A DNA stretch of 64,000 nucleotides from Natronomonas salinimetallica (GCF_013839515.1 NZ_JACDNQ010000002.1:62001-126000); one strand, 5' to 3'. Shown: positions 1 through 8,809, counted from the first letter of the stretch. The notes: generated by a model not told the origin, from the letters alone. A program made the numbers and translations.

Positions 1-111
1 GGCTTTGAGGCGGTGTGGGCCGCCGCCGGTACGCCGGAGGCCGTCTTTTCGATTTCCCCCGAGCGGCTCGTCGAGGCCGCCGATGCGACCGTCGCCGACG
101 TCCGCGAGTGA
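1..111 (+). CDS. C-terminal end of a YbaK/aminoacyl-tRNA deacylase-like protein (5' truncated by window)
   Basis: The first 36 codons read in frame to a TGA stop. The peptide carries FEAVWAAAGTPEAVFSISPE, then a short helix and a DV-containing end. The 'AAGTP..VF.ISPE.LV' pattern resembles the end of YbaK/EbsC-type Cys-tRNA(Pro) deacylases and prolyl-tRNA editing domains. Only the tail is visible, so the active-site lysine cannot be checked. The family call rests on remembered similarity. Confidence 0.5.
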   Translation, partial: GFEAVWAAAGTPEAVFSISPERLVEAADATVADVRE

Positions 112-281
112 GCGATTGTACGGACTGTCCGGGCCGCGTCCCGACGAGGGTGTTATCCGCTGTACTGACGATTCCGCCGTATTGGGGGTCGGTCACACGA
201 CGCTGCATCCACGGAAACGTGGTGTTATATCTGGTTGAACTACTACCAATCATTACTATTTGAACGGGTTTCGAAGGGGCA

Positions 282-291
282 ATATTAATAT
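282..291 (+). promoter_or_regulatory. AT-rich palindromic TATA-type promoter element of znuACB
   Basis: ATATTAATAT is a perfect 10-bp palindrome lying 24-33 bp upstream of the first ATG at 315. That is where the TATA box of a leaderless haloarchaeal transcript belongs. Its symmetry could also suit a metal-responsive repressor overlapping the promoter, but this is inference. A second AT-rich stretch (TATATTTCATAAAT) follows at about 301-314. Confidence 0.5.
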
Positions 292-314
292 GTCCTGGGG
301 TATATTTCATAAAT

Positions 315-1358
315 ATGGTCGACACGACGCGACGGCAGTTACTCACGGCGACGGCCGGGGTGGGCGGTATCGGGCTGTTTGCCGGCTGTATCGGTAGCGA
401 TGCGGGTACCGACAGCGCACCGGCGACCGGATCCGCCGATCGGGGGACGACCGCACAGGCGTCGTTTTTCGTCTTTGGCGACATCACCCAACAGATCGCC
501 GGTGACGCTGCCACGGCGGAACTGCTGGTACCGGTCGGGCAACACGGCCACGGGTGGGAGCCGGGTCCGAACGTCCGTCAAGCGATCTACGAGGCGGACC
601 TCTTCGTGCATGGCATGGAGAGCTTCCAGCCGTGGGTCGACACGATCGTCCGGGATCTCTCGGCCGACGGGGCCGGCGTGACGACGCTGGACATCGGTCG
701 CGGGGTCGACCTGCTCGAAGCCGGTGGCGACGACGAGCACACCGACGACGAGCACACCGACGACGAGCACACCGACGACGAGCACACCGACGACGAGCAC
801 ACCGACGACGAGCACGATCGCGGGTCGGTGGATCCACACTTCTGGATGGACCCGCTCCGCGTGAAGGAGGCCGCCGAGACCGTCCGTGAAGGCCTGATCG
901 ACGCCGACCCCGACAGCGCGGACACGTACGCCGACAACACTGCGCGGTTTCGGACGGAGCTCGATGCCCTCCACGGGCGAGCCGAATCGATCGTTGCGGA
1001 CGCCGGCACGGAGACGATACTCGTGGCGGGTCACAACTCGCTGCGGTATTTCGGGGACCGGTATGGCATCAACGTCGAATCGCTGACCGGCGTCTCCCCG
1101 GACGACATCCCGACGCCCAGGGACATCGAACGGGCCCAGTCGATCATCGACGACCACGACCTCCAGTACGTCTGTGCCGATCCGCTGGAGTCACAGCGGG
1201 CTGCCGACCAACTCGTCGCGGAAACCGACGTCGAGGACGTGCTCGATCTGACGGCGATGCCCGGGTTGACCGAGGCCTGGGAGTCAAAAGGCTGGGGCTA
1301 CGTCGACGTCATGGAGAACGTAAACCTTCCAACGCTGGAACGCGCACTGAACGCATAA
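315..1358 (+). CDS. znuA: Metal (zinc/manganese-type) ABC transporter substrate-binding lipoprotein, ZnuA family
   Basis: 347 aa. It captures a divalent metal outside the membrane and passes it to the permease encoded two genes downstream. The N-terminus has a twin-arginine-like TTRRQLL followed by a hydrophobic stretch and lipobox FAGC, so a Tat-exported lipid-anchored protein is likely. Probable metal ligands are in GQHGHGWEPGP, DPHFWMDP and AGHNSLRYFGD, and near the end in ADPLESQ. Between the first and second ligands is an acidic histidine loop of six DDEH repeats, the typical place for the His-rich loop of ZnuA proteins. It overlaps the ATPase gene by one base (TAATG). Zinc is inferred from the loop; manganese is possible. 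Confidence 0.88.
   Translation: MVDTTRRQLLTATAGVGGIGLFAGCIGSDAGTDSAPATGSADRGTTAQASFFVFGDITQQIAGDAATAELLVPVGQHGHGWEPGPNVRQAIYEADLFVHGMESFQPWVDTIVRDLSADGAGVTTLDIGRGVDLLEAGGDDEHTDDEHTDDEHTDDEHTDDEHTDDEHDRGSVDPHFWMDPLRVKEAAETVREGLIDADPDSADTYADNTARFRTELDALHGRAESIVADAGTETILVAGHNSLRYFGDRYGINVESLTGVSPDDIPTPRDIERAQSIIDDHDLQYVCADPLESQRAADQLVAETDVEDVLDLTAMPGLTEAWESKGWGYVDVMENVNLPTLERALNA
729..818 (+). repeat. In-frame 15-bp tandem repeat encoding DDEHT x6
   Basis: Six consecutive 15-bp units (GACGACGAGCACACC, the last one altered) start at 729, 744, 759, 774, 789 and 804. They encode DDEHT five times and then DDEHD. The near-identical codons show recent expansion by slippage or unequal recombination, so copy number probably varies between strains. 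Confidence 0.95.
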
Positions 1359-2095
1359 TGGGTCTTATCGAGGTTCAAAACGTCTCGTTCGCCTACTCCG
1401 ACCGCCCCGTGGTCGACGACGTCTCTCTCACTGTCGAGGCCGGGGAGTTCTTGGGGCTCGTGGGGCCGAACGGATCGGGAAAGACTACCTTGCTCGAGTT
1501 GATGATCGGCCTCCGAAAGCCGGACCGGGGGTCGGTCCGGCTGTTCGGCGAGCCGGCACACGCGTCGGCCGAGCGCGATCGGGTCGGGTTCGTCCCGCAG
1601 AACGTCGGCGACACGACCGGGGAGATGCCGGTGACAGTGCGGGAAGTCGTCCGCATGGGTCGGTATCCCCACCGGCTCATCGGCCGTTTCCGTGACGCCG
1701 ACCGGACCGCCGTTACCGACGCACTGCGCCGTGTCGATATCACGGACCTCGCCGACCGACGGGTCGGCCGGCTCTCGGGTGGCCAACGACAACGGGTCTT
1801 CATCGCCCGCGCGCTGGCGGCCGACGCCGACCTGTTGGCCCTCGATGAGCCCACCGTCGGTGTCGACGCGGAGTCACGCGAGGCTTTTTATACGCTGCTG
1901 CAGGAACTGAACGACGAGGGGATCACAATCATCCTGATCGAACACGACATCGGCGTCGTTACGACCCACGCGTCCGAGATCGCCTGTCTCAACCGGGAGC
2001 TGTTCTTCCACGGCGATCCCGAGGCGTTCGTCGAGACGAACGCCCTGGCCGACGCCTACGGCGGCACCCAGTCGATCGTCCACCACGATCACTGA
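1358..2095 (+). CDS. znuC: Metal ABC transporter ATP-binding protein, ZnuC family
   Basis: 245 aa ATPase that energises metal uptake at the inner face of the membrane. Visible motifs are Walker A GPNGSGKT (about residue 34), Q-loop VPQNVGD, ABC signature LSGGQRQRV, Walker B LLALDEPTVGVD and the H-loop LIEHD. Length is normal for the family. Its ATG overlaps the stop of the substrate-binding protein gene, and its TGA overlaps the ATG of the permease gene, so the three genes form one translationally coupled operon. Confidence 0.93.
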   Translation: MGLIEVQNVSFAYSDRPVVDDVSLTVEAGEFLGLVGPNGSGKTTLLELMIGLRKPDRGSVRLFGEPAHASAERDRVGFVPQNVGDTTGEMPVTVREVVRMGRYPHRLIGRFRDADRTAVTDALRRVDITDLADRRVGRLSGGQRQRVFIARALAADADLLALDEPTVGVDAESREAFYTLLQELNDEGITIILIEHDIGVVTTHASEIACLNRELFFHGDPEAFVETNALADAYGGTQSIVHHDH

Positions 2096-3108
2096 TGTCG
2101 AACGCACTCCTTCCCGCCGCGTCCGGCATATCCCTGCTTGCGACGGCTGTCGACCGCGGCGTCGGATTCCTCCTCGATACCCTGTGGGGCACGATGCTGG
2201 ACCTCCTCGCGCAACTGACCGGCATTGGCATGCTCGGCTTTCCGTACATGCAGCGGGCGTATCTGGCCGCGATCTGTATCGCGGTGATCGGCCCGCTAGT
2301 CGGCGGCTTTCTGGTCCACCGCGAGATGGCGATGATCGCCGACACGCTTGCACACTCGGCGTTCGCCGGCGTCGCCGCCGGCCTGTTCGTCAACGCCGTG
2401 TACGCGGTCGCCGTCCCCCCGCTTTTGTCCGCGCTGATCGTCGCCGCCGTCGCGGCCCTGTTGGTACAGACACTCGTCGACTATGCGGGGGCCTACCGAG
2501 ATACCTCGTTGGCGATCGTGCTCACCGGCGCGTTCGCGGTCGGCAGCGTTCTCATCACGGCGACTGACGGCGGTATCGCCGTCGGGATCAACGCGTATCT
2601 CTTCGGGAGTTTAGCGACCGTCTCGCGTTTCAACGCCGCCCTCCTGGTCGCGATGAGCGCGGTCGTCACGATCGGGATCACACTCGCCTACCGGCCGCTC
2701 GTCTACATCACATTCGACGAAGTCGGCGCGCGCGCCAGTGGAATCCACGTGAAACGGTACAACCAACTGCTGGCGGTGTTGACCGCGGTCGTCGTCGTCG
2801 GCGCGATGCAGATCATGGGCGTGATTCTCGTCGCCGCGATGATCGTCGTGCCGGTCGCTACGAGTACCTCGGTCCGTGGTTTCAAGCGCTCGATCGCGGC
2901 GGCGGTCGGCGTGGGGCAACTGGGAACGATCACCGGCGTCACCCTGTCGTATCAGTACGACGTCGCGGCCGGCGGTACCATCGTCCTCGTCGCGATCGGG
3001 CTCTACGTCGCCACCAAACTCGGCGTTCGGGCCGGCGGCCGAACGGCTACCGAGACGCCGGGTCGGGCGGCCCCCCGGACGGCGGACGGCGGCGACGAAC
3101 CGCGGTGA
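2095..3108 (+). CDS. znuB: Metal ABC transporter permease, ZnuB/ABC-3 family
   Basis: 337 aa integral membrane protein with eight or nine hydrophobic segments from about residue 40 to 310. The segment beginning MAMIADTLAHSAFAGVA is typical of the ABC-3 permease family (ZnuB/MntB), where DT..H.AF.G is a recognised feature. The C-terminal tail after residue 310 is hydrophilic and rich in arginine, proline and aspartate. Last gene of the znu operon, started by an ATG overlapping the ATPase stop codon. Confidence 0.9.
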   Translation: MSNALLPAASGISLLATAVDRGVGFLLDTLWGTMLDLLAQLTGIGMLGFPYMQRAYLAAICIAVIGPLVGGFLVHREMAMIADTLAHSAFAGVAAGLFVNAVYAVAVPPLLSALIVAAVAALLVQTLVDYAGAYRDTSLAIVLTGAFAVGSVLITATDGGIAVGINAYLFGSLATVSRFNAALLVAMSAVVTIGITLAYRPLVYITFDEVGARASGIHVKRYNQLLAVLTAVVVVGAMQIMGVILVAAMIVVPVATSTSVRGFKRSIAAAVGVGQLGTITGVTLSYQYDVAAGGTIVLVAIGLYVATKLGVRAGGRTATETPGRAAPRTADGGDEPR

Positions 3109-3245
3109 GCCGCCGGCCACGGACGTCCCTTCTGCCCCGATGGCGGGGCATCGGACTCGAAACGTCCATCAGATGCCACCGGACGCCGGTCTCGCGCCCG
3201 GCGAGTCGGAGAGTATTTTTTTCCACGGGCCGTACGACGTGATAG

Positions 3246-5339
3246 ATGGTACGGGTACCCGGAGTGTTCGATGCCGAACGTGTCGCAGTCGTCGGGGCGA
3301 CCGAGCGTGAGGGCTCGGTTGGGGCCGCAGTGATGGAGAACCTCATCGAAGACTTCGACGGTGAGGTCCGGCCGGTGAATCCGAGCGTCGATCAGGTGTT
3401 CGGGCTGTCCTGCGTGGACGACGTCGAGGAGACGAACGCCGATCTGGCGGTCGTCGTCGTCCCGCCGAAGGCGGCCATCGAGGTCCTCGAGTCCGCCGGG
3501 GATGCCGGGATCGAGAACCTCGTCGTCATCACGGCGGGCTTCAGCGAGGTGGGGAGTGAGGGCGTTGCTCGCGAGGCGGAACTCCGCGAGATCGCCGAAT
3601 CCAACGGGCTCAACGTCGTCGGGCCGAACTGCCTCGGCGTTGTCTCGACGCCGTCGGGGTTGAACGCGACGTTTAGCCCGCGCAATGCGCTTCCCGGACG
3701 GATGTCGTTCATGAGCCAATCCGGTGCGCTCGTGACGGCGATCCTCGCGTGGGCCGGCGACCGCGGCCTGGGATTCAAAGACATCGTCTCGCTCGGCAAC
3801 AAGGCCGTCCTCGACGAGGCCGATTTCGTCGAAACGTGGGGTGACGACCCCGACACCGACGTCGTCCTCGGATACCTCGAGGGGATCGACGACGGGACCG
3901 GGTTCGTCGAGACCGCCCGTGAGGTCACCCGAGAGACCCCTGTCGTCGTCCTCAAATCGGGGCGAACCGAGGCCGGCGCACGGGCGGCGTCGTCCCATAC
4001 GGGCGCGATCGCGGGCAGCGAGGCGGCCTACGAGGCCGGCCTCGAAAAGGCCGGCGTGATCAGAGCCGACTCCACCGAGGAGCTGTTCGACTTCGGGGCG
4101 ATGCTCTCGGGGGGCGACCTCCCCGAGGCCGACGGCGTCGCCGTCGTGACGAACGCCGGCGGTCCGGGCGTGATCGCGACCGATGCGATCGGCGACGCCG
4201 ACCTCGAATTGGCGACGTTCGCGGACGAAACCCGAGAACGGCTTCGGGATGCGCTCCCGTCGACGGCGAGCGTCCACAATCCGGTCGACGTCATCGGCGA
4301 TGCACCGGCCGAACGGTTCGATGCGGCCCTCGATGCCGTCCTCTCCGATCCCGACGTCGGTGCCGCCGCCGTCATCGCCTGTCCGACCGCCGTCCTCTCG
4401 TTCGATCGCCTCGCGGAGACGATCGCCGGACTCAAAGAACGGGAGTCGGTCCCGCTTGCGGTCTGTCTGATGGGCGGATCCGCCGTGGAGGCCCCCTCGG
4501 AGACGCTCTCGGCGGTCGGGACGCCGACGTATTTCGATCCGACGCGGGCCATCCGGAGCCTCGATGCGCTCCGGCAGTACCGATCGATCCGGAACCGGAC
4601 GTACGAGCCGCCGGAGACGTTCGACGTCGACCGCGGGACGGCCCGATCGATCCTCGAACGGGTCGAGACACAGGACGACAACCGCCTCGGAATCGAAGCG
4701 ATGGACCTCCTCGACGCCTACGGAATCGAGACGCCGGACGGAGCCGTCGTCGACTCCCCGGGCGCGGCGAGGGCGCTCGCCGAACGGATCGGCGGCGACG
4801 TCGTCATGAAGATCGTCTCTCCGGACATTCTACACAAGACCGACATCGGCGGCGTCGAGGTCGGCGTGTCGATCGGGGACGTCGAGGACACCTACGAGAC
4901 GCTCGTCTCCCGGGCGCGGAGATACCAGCCCGACGCCCGGTTGCTCGGCGTCCAGGTACAGGAACTGATCGATCCCGAAGCGGGTGTCGAAACCATCGTC
5001 GGCATGAACCGCGATCCACAGTTCGGGCCGCTTTTGCTCTTCGGTCTCGGCGGCGTCTTCGTCGAGGTGTTGGAGGATACGACCGTCCGGATCGCGCCCG
5101 TCTCCGAGCCCGAGGCCGCCGACATGCTCACCGACATCGACTCGACGCCGCTGTTGCGCGGGGCCCGGGGACGAGAGCCGGTCGACGAGGCGGGGATCGT
5201 CGAGACGATCCAGCGGCTCTCCCAGCTCGTGACCGACTTCCCCGCGATCGTCGAACTGGATATCAACCCGCTCGTGGCGACGGCCGACGGCGTCGTCGCG
5301 GTGGACATCCGCCTTACCGTCGATCCCGAAACCCTATGA
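3246..5339 (+). CDS. acd: Acetate/acyl-CoA ligase (ADP-forming), fused alpha-beta subunits
   Basis: 697 aa. It converts acyl-CoA + ADP + Pi to acid + CoA + ATP, the archaeal route for making ATP from acetyl-CoA. The N-terminal CoA-binding Rossmann domain begins RVAVVGATEREGSVG. The central succinyl-CoA-synthetase-like domain has ASSHTGAIAGS with the probable phospho-histidine H251. The C-terminal ATP-grasp domain (from about 470) contains VVMKIVSPDILHKTDIGGV. The length and the alpha-beta fusion match haloarchaeal ACD enzymes. A T-rich box at 3213-3220 lies about 30 bp before the ATG. It overlaps the next gene by 4 bp, so the two are probably coupled. Substrate range (acetate, propionate, branched acids) cannot be told from sequence. 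Confidence 0.9.
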   Translation: MVRVPGVFDAERVAVVGATEREGSVGAAVMENLIEDFDGEVRPVNPSVDQVFGLSCVDDVEETNADLAVVVVPPKAAIEVLESAGDAGIENLVVITAGFSEVGSEGVAREAELREIAESNGLNVVGPNCLGVVSTPSGLNATFSPRNALPGRMSFMSQSGALVTAILAWAGDRGLGFKDIVSLGNKAVLDEADFVETWGDDPDTDVVLGYLEGIDDGTGFVETAREVTRETPVVVLKSGRTEAGARAASSHTGAIAGSEAAYEAGLEKAGVIRADSTEELFDFGAMLSGGDLPEADGVAVVTNAGGPGVIATDAIGDADLELATFADETRERLRDALPSTASVHNPVDVIGDAPAERFDAALDAVLSDPDVGAAAVIACPTAVLSFDRLAETIAGLKERESVPLAVCLMGGSAVEAPSETLSAVGTPTYFDPTRAIRSLDALRQYRSIRNRTYEPPETFDVDRGTARSILERVETQDDNRLGIEAMDLLDAYGIETPDGAVVDSPGAARALAERIGGDVVMKIVSPDILHKTDIGGVEVGVSIGDVEDTYETLVSRARRYQPDARLLGVQVQELIDPEAGVETIVGMNRDPQFGPLLLFGLGGVFVEVLEDTTVRIAPVSEPEAADMLTDIDSTPLLRGARGREPVDEAGIVETIQRLSQLVTDFPAIVELDINPLVATADGVVAVDIRLTVDPETL

Positions 5340-6397
5340 CCCTACTCGTTACATCACTCGAAGAGAGCACAGGAAAGACCGCCGTCGCGCTGGCGCTCGG
5401 CACGGCCGCCCAAGCGCGAGACGAACGCGTCAGCTACATGAAGCCGAAGGGGACCCGCCTCCAATCGGCCGTCGGGAAAACGCTGGACGAGGATCCGATG
5501 CTCGCCCGCGAGGTGCTCAATCTCGACGCGGCGATGCACGAGATGGAGCCGATCGTCTACTCGCCGACGTTCGTCCAGGAGGCGATCCGGGGCCGGGAGG
5601 ATCCGGACGCGCTGCGGGAGCAAATCAAAGACAGCTTCGAGTCGGTCTCGGCCGACGCCGATCGGACGATACTCGAGGGCGGCGGCTCACTCACCACCGG
5701 CGGTATCGTCGAGTTGACCGACGTGGATCTGGCCGAACTGCTCGATGCGACCGTTGTCCTCGTGGCCGGGTTCGAGGACCCCGGCGACGTCGACGAGGTG
5801 CTCGCGGCCGCCGATCTCCTCGGCGACCGACTCGGTGGCGTCCTCTTCAACGACGTTCCCGATGCCGCCTTCGATACGCTCGCCAGCGACGTCGTCCCGT
5901 TCCTCGAAGGACGGGGCATCCGCGTCTACGGGACGGTCCCGCGGGACGAGGACCTCGCCGGCGTCACGGTCGGGGAGCTGGCCGAGGAGATCGGTGCCGA
6001 CCTCCTGACCGACGGGGTCTCGACCGACGGTCGCATCCGCCAGTTCGTCGTCGGCGCGATGTCCGCCGAGGAGGCTCTCGGACAGCTCCGGCGGATCCGC
6101 GATTCGGCGCTCATAACCGGCGGTGACCGGACCGACGTCCAGACCGCTGCGCTCGAAGCGTCCGGGATCGAGTGTCTCCTCCTGACGGGGGGACTTCGCC
6201 CCCCGGAGACCGTCCTCGGCCGCGCCGCCGCGGCCGACGTTCCCGTCCTGTCAGTCAGGACGGACACCGCGACGACGCTCGACCGGACGGACGCGGTAAT
6301 GAACACCGGGAAAACGAGAGACGGGACGACCGTCGAGCGGATGGGACGGCTCCTCGAGGACTACGCGGACGTCGATGCCCTGTTGGGTGGGCGCTGA
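5336..6397 (+). CDS. Phosphotransacetylase-family P-loop/DRTGG protein
   Basis: 353 aa. The N-terminal half resembles the dethiobiotin-synthetase-like domain of Pta proteins (LLVTSLEESTGKTAVALALG with the P-loop ESTGKT, later ILEGGGSLTTGG). The C-terminal half (from about 215) resembles a DRTGG domain. The catalytic phosphate-acetyltransferase domain is absent, so this is unlikely to be an active Pta. The start ATG lies inside the last codons of the ADP-forming acyl-CoA synthetase gene (ATGA overlap), suggesting a regulatory or accessory role in the same acetyl-CoA/acetate step. The role is inferred; the domain call is from recognisable sequence. Confidence 0.75.
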   Translation: MTLLVTSLEESTGKTAVALALGTAAQARDERVSYMKPKGTRLQSAVGKTLDEDPMLAREVLNLDAAMHEMEPIVYSPTFVQEAIRGREDPDALREQIKDSFESVSADADRTILEGGGSLTTGGIVELTDVDLAELLDATVVLVAGFEDPGDVDEVLAAADLLGDRLGGVLFNDVPDAAFDTLASDVVPFLEGRGIRVYGTVPRDEDLAGVTVGELAEEIGADLLTDGVSTDGRIRQFVVGAMSAEEALGQLRRIRDSALITGGDRTDVQTAALEASGIECLLLTGGLRPPETVLGRAAAADVPVLSVRTDTATTLDRTDAVMNTGKTRDGTTVERMGRLLEDYADVDALLGGR

Positions 6398-6472
6398 CAC
6401 CGACGGAACGCGACCGAGCGTCTCCCCTTGACGGGGCGACGGTCCCCGATCGGGAGCCGGCGGGAAACGGTA

Positions 6473-6871
6473 TCAGGCGGCGGATTCGACCGCCTCCACC
6501 AGCGTGGCCTTGTCCTGGACGCCGACCATCCGCTCGTACACCTCGCCGTCGGCGAACAGATACAGCGTCGGGACGCCCTGGACTTGGTACTCCGTGGCGA
6601 GGTCTTGGTGGGCGTCGATGTCGACTTTTAGCACGGTCGCATCGGTTTCAGCCGCGACCTCGGCGACGGTCGGGGCGAGCATCTTGCAGGGTCCACACCA
6701 GTCGGCGTAGAAATCGACGAGAACGACCGAATGCTCCTCCAGCAGCTCCTGGAAGTGCCCTGCCCCCCCGACGTCGATCGGCTCCTCCGGCGACTCGGGC
6801 GATTCCGCCCTCGCGGCCAGCTTCTCGCGTTTTTGTCTCCGGATTTCCTCGATGTCTTCCGTATCGCTCAT
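6473..6871 (-). CDS. Thioredoxin with N-terminal basic-acidic extension
   Basis: 132 aa from the ATG at 6871; a GTG two codons upstream is an alternative. The thioredoxin fold begins near residue 35 with active site WCGPCK (W58 to K63), cis-proline VPT and the usual DFYADWCGPC context, so it should be an active thiol-disulfide oxidoreductase in the cytoplasm. The first 30 residues (EDIEEIRRQKREKLAAR) form a charged helical extension that standard thioredoxins lack. It may mediate binding to a partner; this is inference. TTAATTTT at 6893-6901 on the minus strand is 22-30 bp upstream of 6871 and supports that start. Confidence 0.9.
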   Translation of the reverse strand: MSDTEDIEEIRRQKREKLAARAESPESPEEPIDVGGAGHFQELLEEHSVVLVDFYADWCGPCKMLAPTVAEVAAETDATVLKVDIDAHQDLATEYQVQGVPTLYLFADGEVYERMVGVQDKATLVEAVESAA

Positions 6872-7027
6872 AGACACGGTACGGCAGTGAGAAAATTAAT
6901 TCCTTCGGGGGTGTGTGCCGCCGACGCCGATCCCGGAACGGACCACCGCCGGGGGACTGTGCACAACCGTCGTTTCATCGGGCCGTCCACCGACAACAGT
7001 TAAGGGGAGCCGAGACGACCCGCCTCC

Positions 7028-7321
7028 ATGGAGACAGAATCGACGCCACAGGAGATCACGTCGCTCGTGGGCCGGGAAGTGTATTCGAACAACGGTGTGT
7101 TCGTCGGCGAGATCGAGGACATCCAACTGGACCTCCAGCGCGAAGCCGTCACCGGCCTCGCGTTGGGTGACGTCAATCGGGAGCTGTTCGAGACCCGCCT
7201 CTCGGGCTCGAAGGGCGTCATCGTCCCGTACCGGTGGGTCCGGGCCGTCGGCGACGTCGTACTCGTCAACGACGTGGTCGAACGTCTCAGCGAACCGGAC
7301 GGCGAGGAAGCGGCGGCCTAG
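7028..7321 (+). CDS. PRC-barrel domain protein, CdpB1-like candidate
   Basis: 97 aa made almost entirely of one PRC-barrel (SLVGREVYSNNGVFVGEIED ... GVIVPYRWVRAVGDVVLVND). Small haloarchaeal PRC-barrel proteins include the FtsZ-ring partners CdpB1 and CdpB2. This sequence, and its position tail-to-tail with a TrkA-N/DHH gene, agree with what I remember of CdpB1, but I could not verify this. TTAAGG at about 6999-7004 is 24-29 bp upstream, suiting a leaderless start. The C-terminus ends EEAAA, and the stop overlaps the convergent gene by 4 bp. Confidence 0.8.
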   Translation: METESTPQEITSLVGREVYSNNGVFVGEIEDIQLDLQREAVTGLALGDVNRELFETRLSGSKGVIVPYRWVRAVGDVVLVNDVVERLSEPDGEEAAA

Positions 7322-8775
7322 CTGCCGTTCGACCCGTCGTTACTGCTCCCGCTTTCGACGCCCATCGCCTCGAAGAGCTTCGAGCGGACCGCCTGCTCGG
7401 TGAGTTGTAACAGCGTCTCCCGGTTGTCGCCGGTGATCTCCAGCCCGGTAAAGATGCCGAGCGGGATCTCCGCGGAGGCGTCCGTCGAATGCCCCCGAAC
7501 CTCGCCGATCTCCTCGAAGGCGTCCTGTAGCACGTTGCCGATGTTGATCCGGATGTCCTTCGAGCGGGCCGCAAGATAGATCGTATCGTCCGCGATGGCG
7601 AACACCGCCGACGTCGTGATGCCCTCCAGGTTGAGGAGGTGTTGGGCCGCCTGTGAGAGGGCGTCCCGGTCGCGGATGAACCCGGCGTTCGAGACCAGAT
7701 GCGAACCCTTCACCTCGCGGCTCCGGATCGCCTCGGCGAGCACGTCGAGCGTCTCGGGACTCATCGACGGCGACTCGACCTGTTCGAGCGTGTCGTGGTT
7801 CGCGAAGGGGTACAGATACGCTGCCGCCGTCAGGTCGGCGGGCGTCGTGTCCCGTTTGAAATCGAGCGTCTCGGCTCTGATCCCGTACAACAGCGCGGTC
7901 GCGACCTCCTCGGAGAGGCTGAGATCGAACTCCTGGACGTACTTGGTCATGATCGTCGACGTCGAGGAGACGTTCGACCGGATGTCGCTGAACGTGGCCC
8001 CGTAGTCGACCTCCGGCTCGAAGTGGTCGATCAGGATATCCACGTCGCCGTCGACGACCGGCTCCGTCGCCTTCGCGCAGTCGACCAACGCGAGCGTGTC
8101 GTACTCCTCGAGGTTCGTCTCGGCCAGCGAGACGAGCTCGATCCCGAGCAGATTGACGAACGCCCGGTTCTCCTGGTGGCCGATTTCGCCCTCATAGAGG
8201 ATGTCGGCTTCGACATCGCGCGAGCGGGCGATGGCCTGTAAAGCGACCGCCGAGGCGATGGAGTCCGGGCCGGGCGAGCGGTGGGCGAGGATCCCGACGG
8301 AGTCCCCACCGTCGAGGAGATCCGACAGCTGTGTCGCCTTGTATTCGAGCTCGCCCTGTTCGAGCGCACGGAGCGCCGAGTCGGCGATGACGGCGGAGGG
8401 GTTGATGACGACGTCCGCACCCGCCGCCCGGAGCTCGTCGGCCATGACCGGGTCGGACGCCCGGACGATGATAAACCGATCGCCCTCCCTGTCGCCGAGG
8501 TTCTCGACGGCGGCCAGGTTCGCGTCGACGTCCGGCGAGAGAATCAACACGACGTCGCGGTCGGCGACGGCTTCGGCGGCCGCCTCGGCGTGGATGTCGG
8601 CACGGCGCGCGTCGAGGTCTTGGTCTCTGAGCGCTCCGACGCGCCCCTCGTCTTGATCCAGGATGAGGACGTCTTTGTCCTCCGCGACTAACTCCTCCGC
8701 GACGGCGTGACCGACGCTACCGCACCCGAGGATCGCATACGTCGACATCGACGCCATCGAGATCGCGGTGCTCAT
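7318..8775 (-). CDS. TrkA-N / DHH-DHHA1 phosphoesterase family protein
   Basis: 485 aa. The N-terminal Rossmann TrkA-N domain starts YAILGCGSVGHAVAEEL, with an acidic LDQDEGRV end to the second strand (NAD-type). The DHH phosphoesterase domain is marked by AHRSPGPDSIASA, LALVDCAKA and ILIDHFEP. The C-terminal DHHA1 domain carries GGHSTDAS-type residues (VRGHSTDASAEIPLG). The family relates to RecJ/NrnA nucleases and c-di-nucleotide phosphodiesterases; the real substrate is unknown. I chose the first ATG (8775) because TATTAA at 8804-8809 (minus strand) lies 29-34 bp upstream. MSTYAIL at 8748 is the alternative. It ends 4 bp inside the convergent PRC-barrel gene. Confidence 0.85.
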   Translation of the reverse strand: MSTAISMASMSTYAILGCGSVGHAVAEELVAEDKDVLILDQDEGRVGALRDQDLDARRADIHAEAAAEAVADRDVVLILSPDVDANLAAVENLGDREGDRFIIVRASDPVMADELRAAGADVVINPSAVIADSALRALEQGELEYKATQLSDLLDGGDSVGILAHRSPGPDSIASAVALQAIARSRDVEADILYEGEIGHQENRAFVNLLGIELVSLAETNLEEYDTLALVDCAKATEPVVDGDVDILIDHFEPEVDYGATFSDIRSNVSSTSTIMTKYVQEFDLSLSEEVATALLYGIRAETLDFKRDTTPADLTAAAYLYPFANHDTLEQVESPSMSPETLDVLAEAIRSREVKGSHLVSNAGFIRDRDALSQAAQHLLNLEGITTSAVFAIADDTIYLAARSKDIRINIGNVLQDAFEEIGEVRGHSTDASAEIPLGIFTGLEITGDNRETLLQLTEQAVRSKLFEAMGVESGSSNDGSNGS

Positions 8776-8803
8776 TATACCGCCAACGAAGGGGTACTAT
8801 CAC

Positions 8804-8809
8804 TTAATA
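8804..8809 (-). promoter_or_regulatory. TATA box of the DHH phosphoesterase gene
   Basis: TATTAA on the minus strand, within GTATTAAGTG, lies 29-34 bp before the ATG at 8775. This is the spacing for a leaderless archaeal transcript and it favours the longest start. Confidence 0.5.

Noticed and set aside
173-180. TACTGACG near the left window end as another MITE terminus
   Set aside because: No CAGTA partner about 107 bp away on either side and no inverted repeat.
7318-8775. Degenerate active site in the DHH protein (HRSPGPDSIAS instead of DHDADG)
   Set aside because: Archaeal TrkA-N/DHH and NrnA-like proteins normally use an HxxPDxDA-type first motif, so this is not clear decay.
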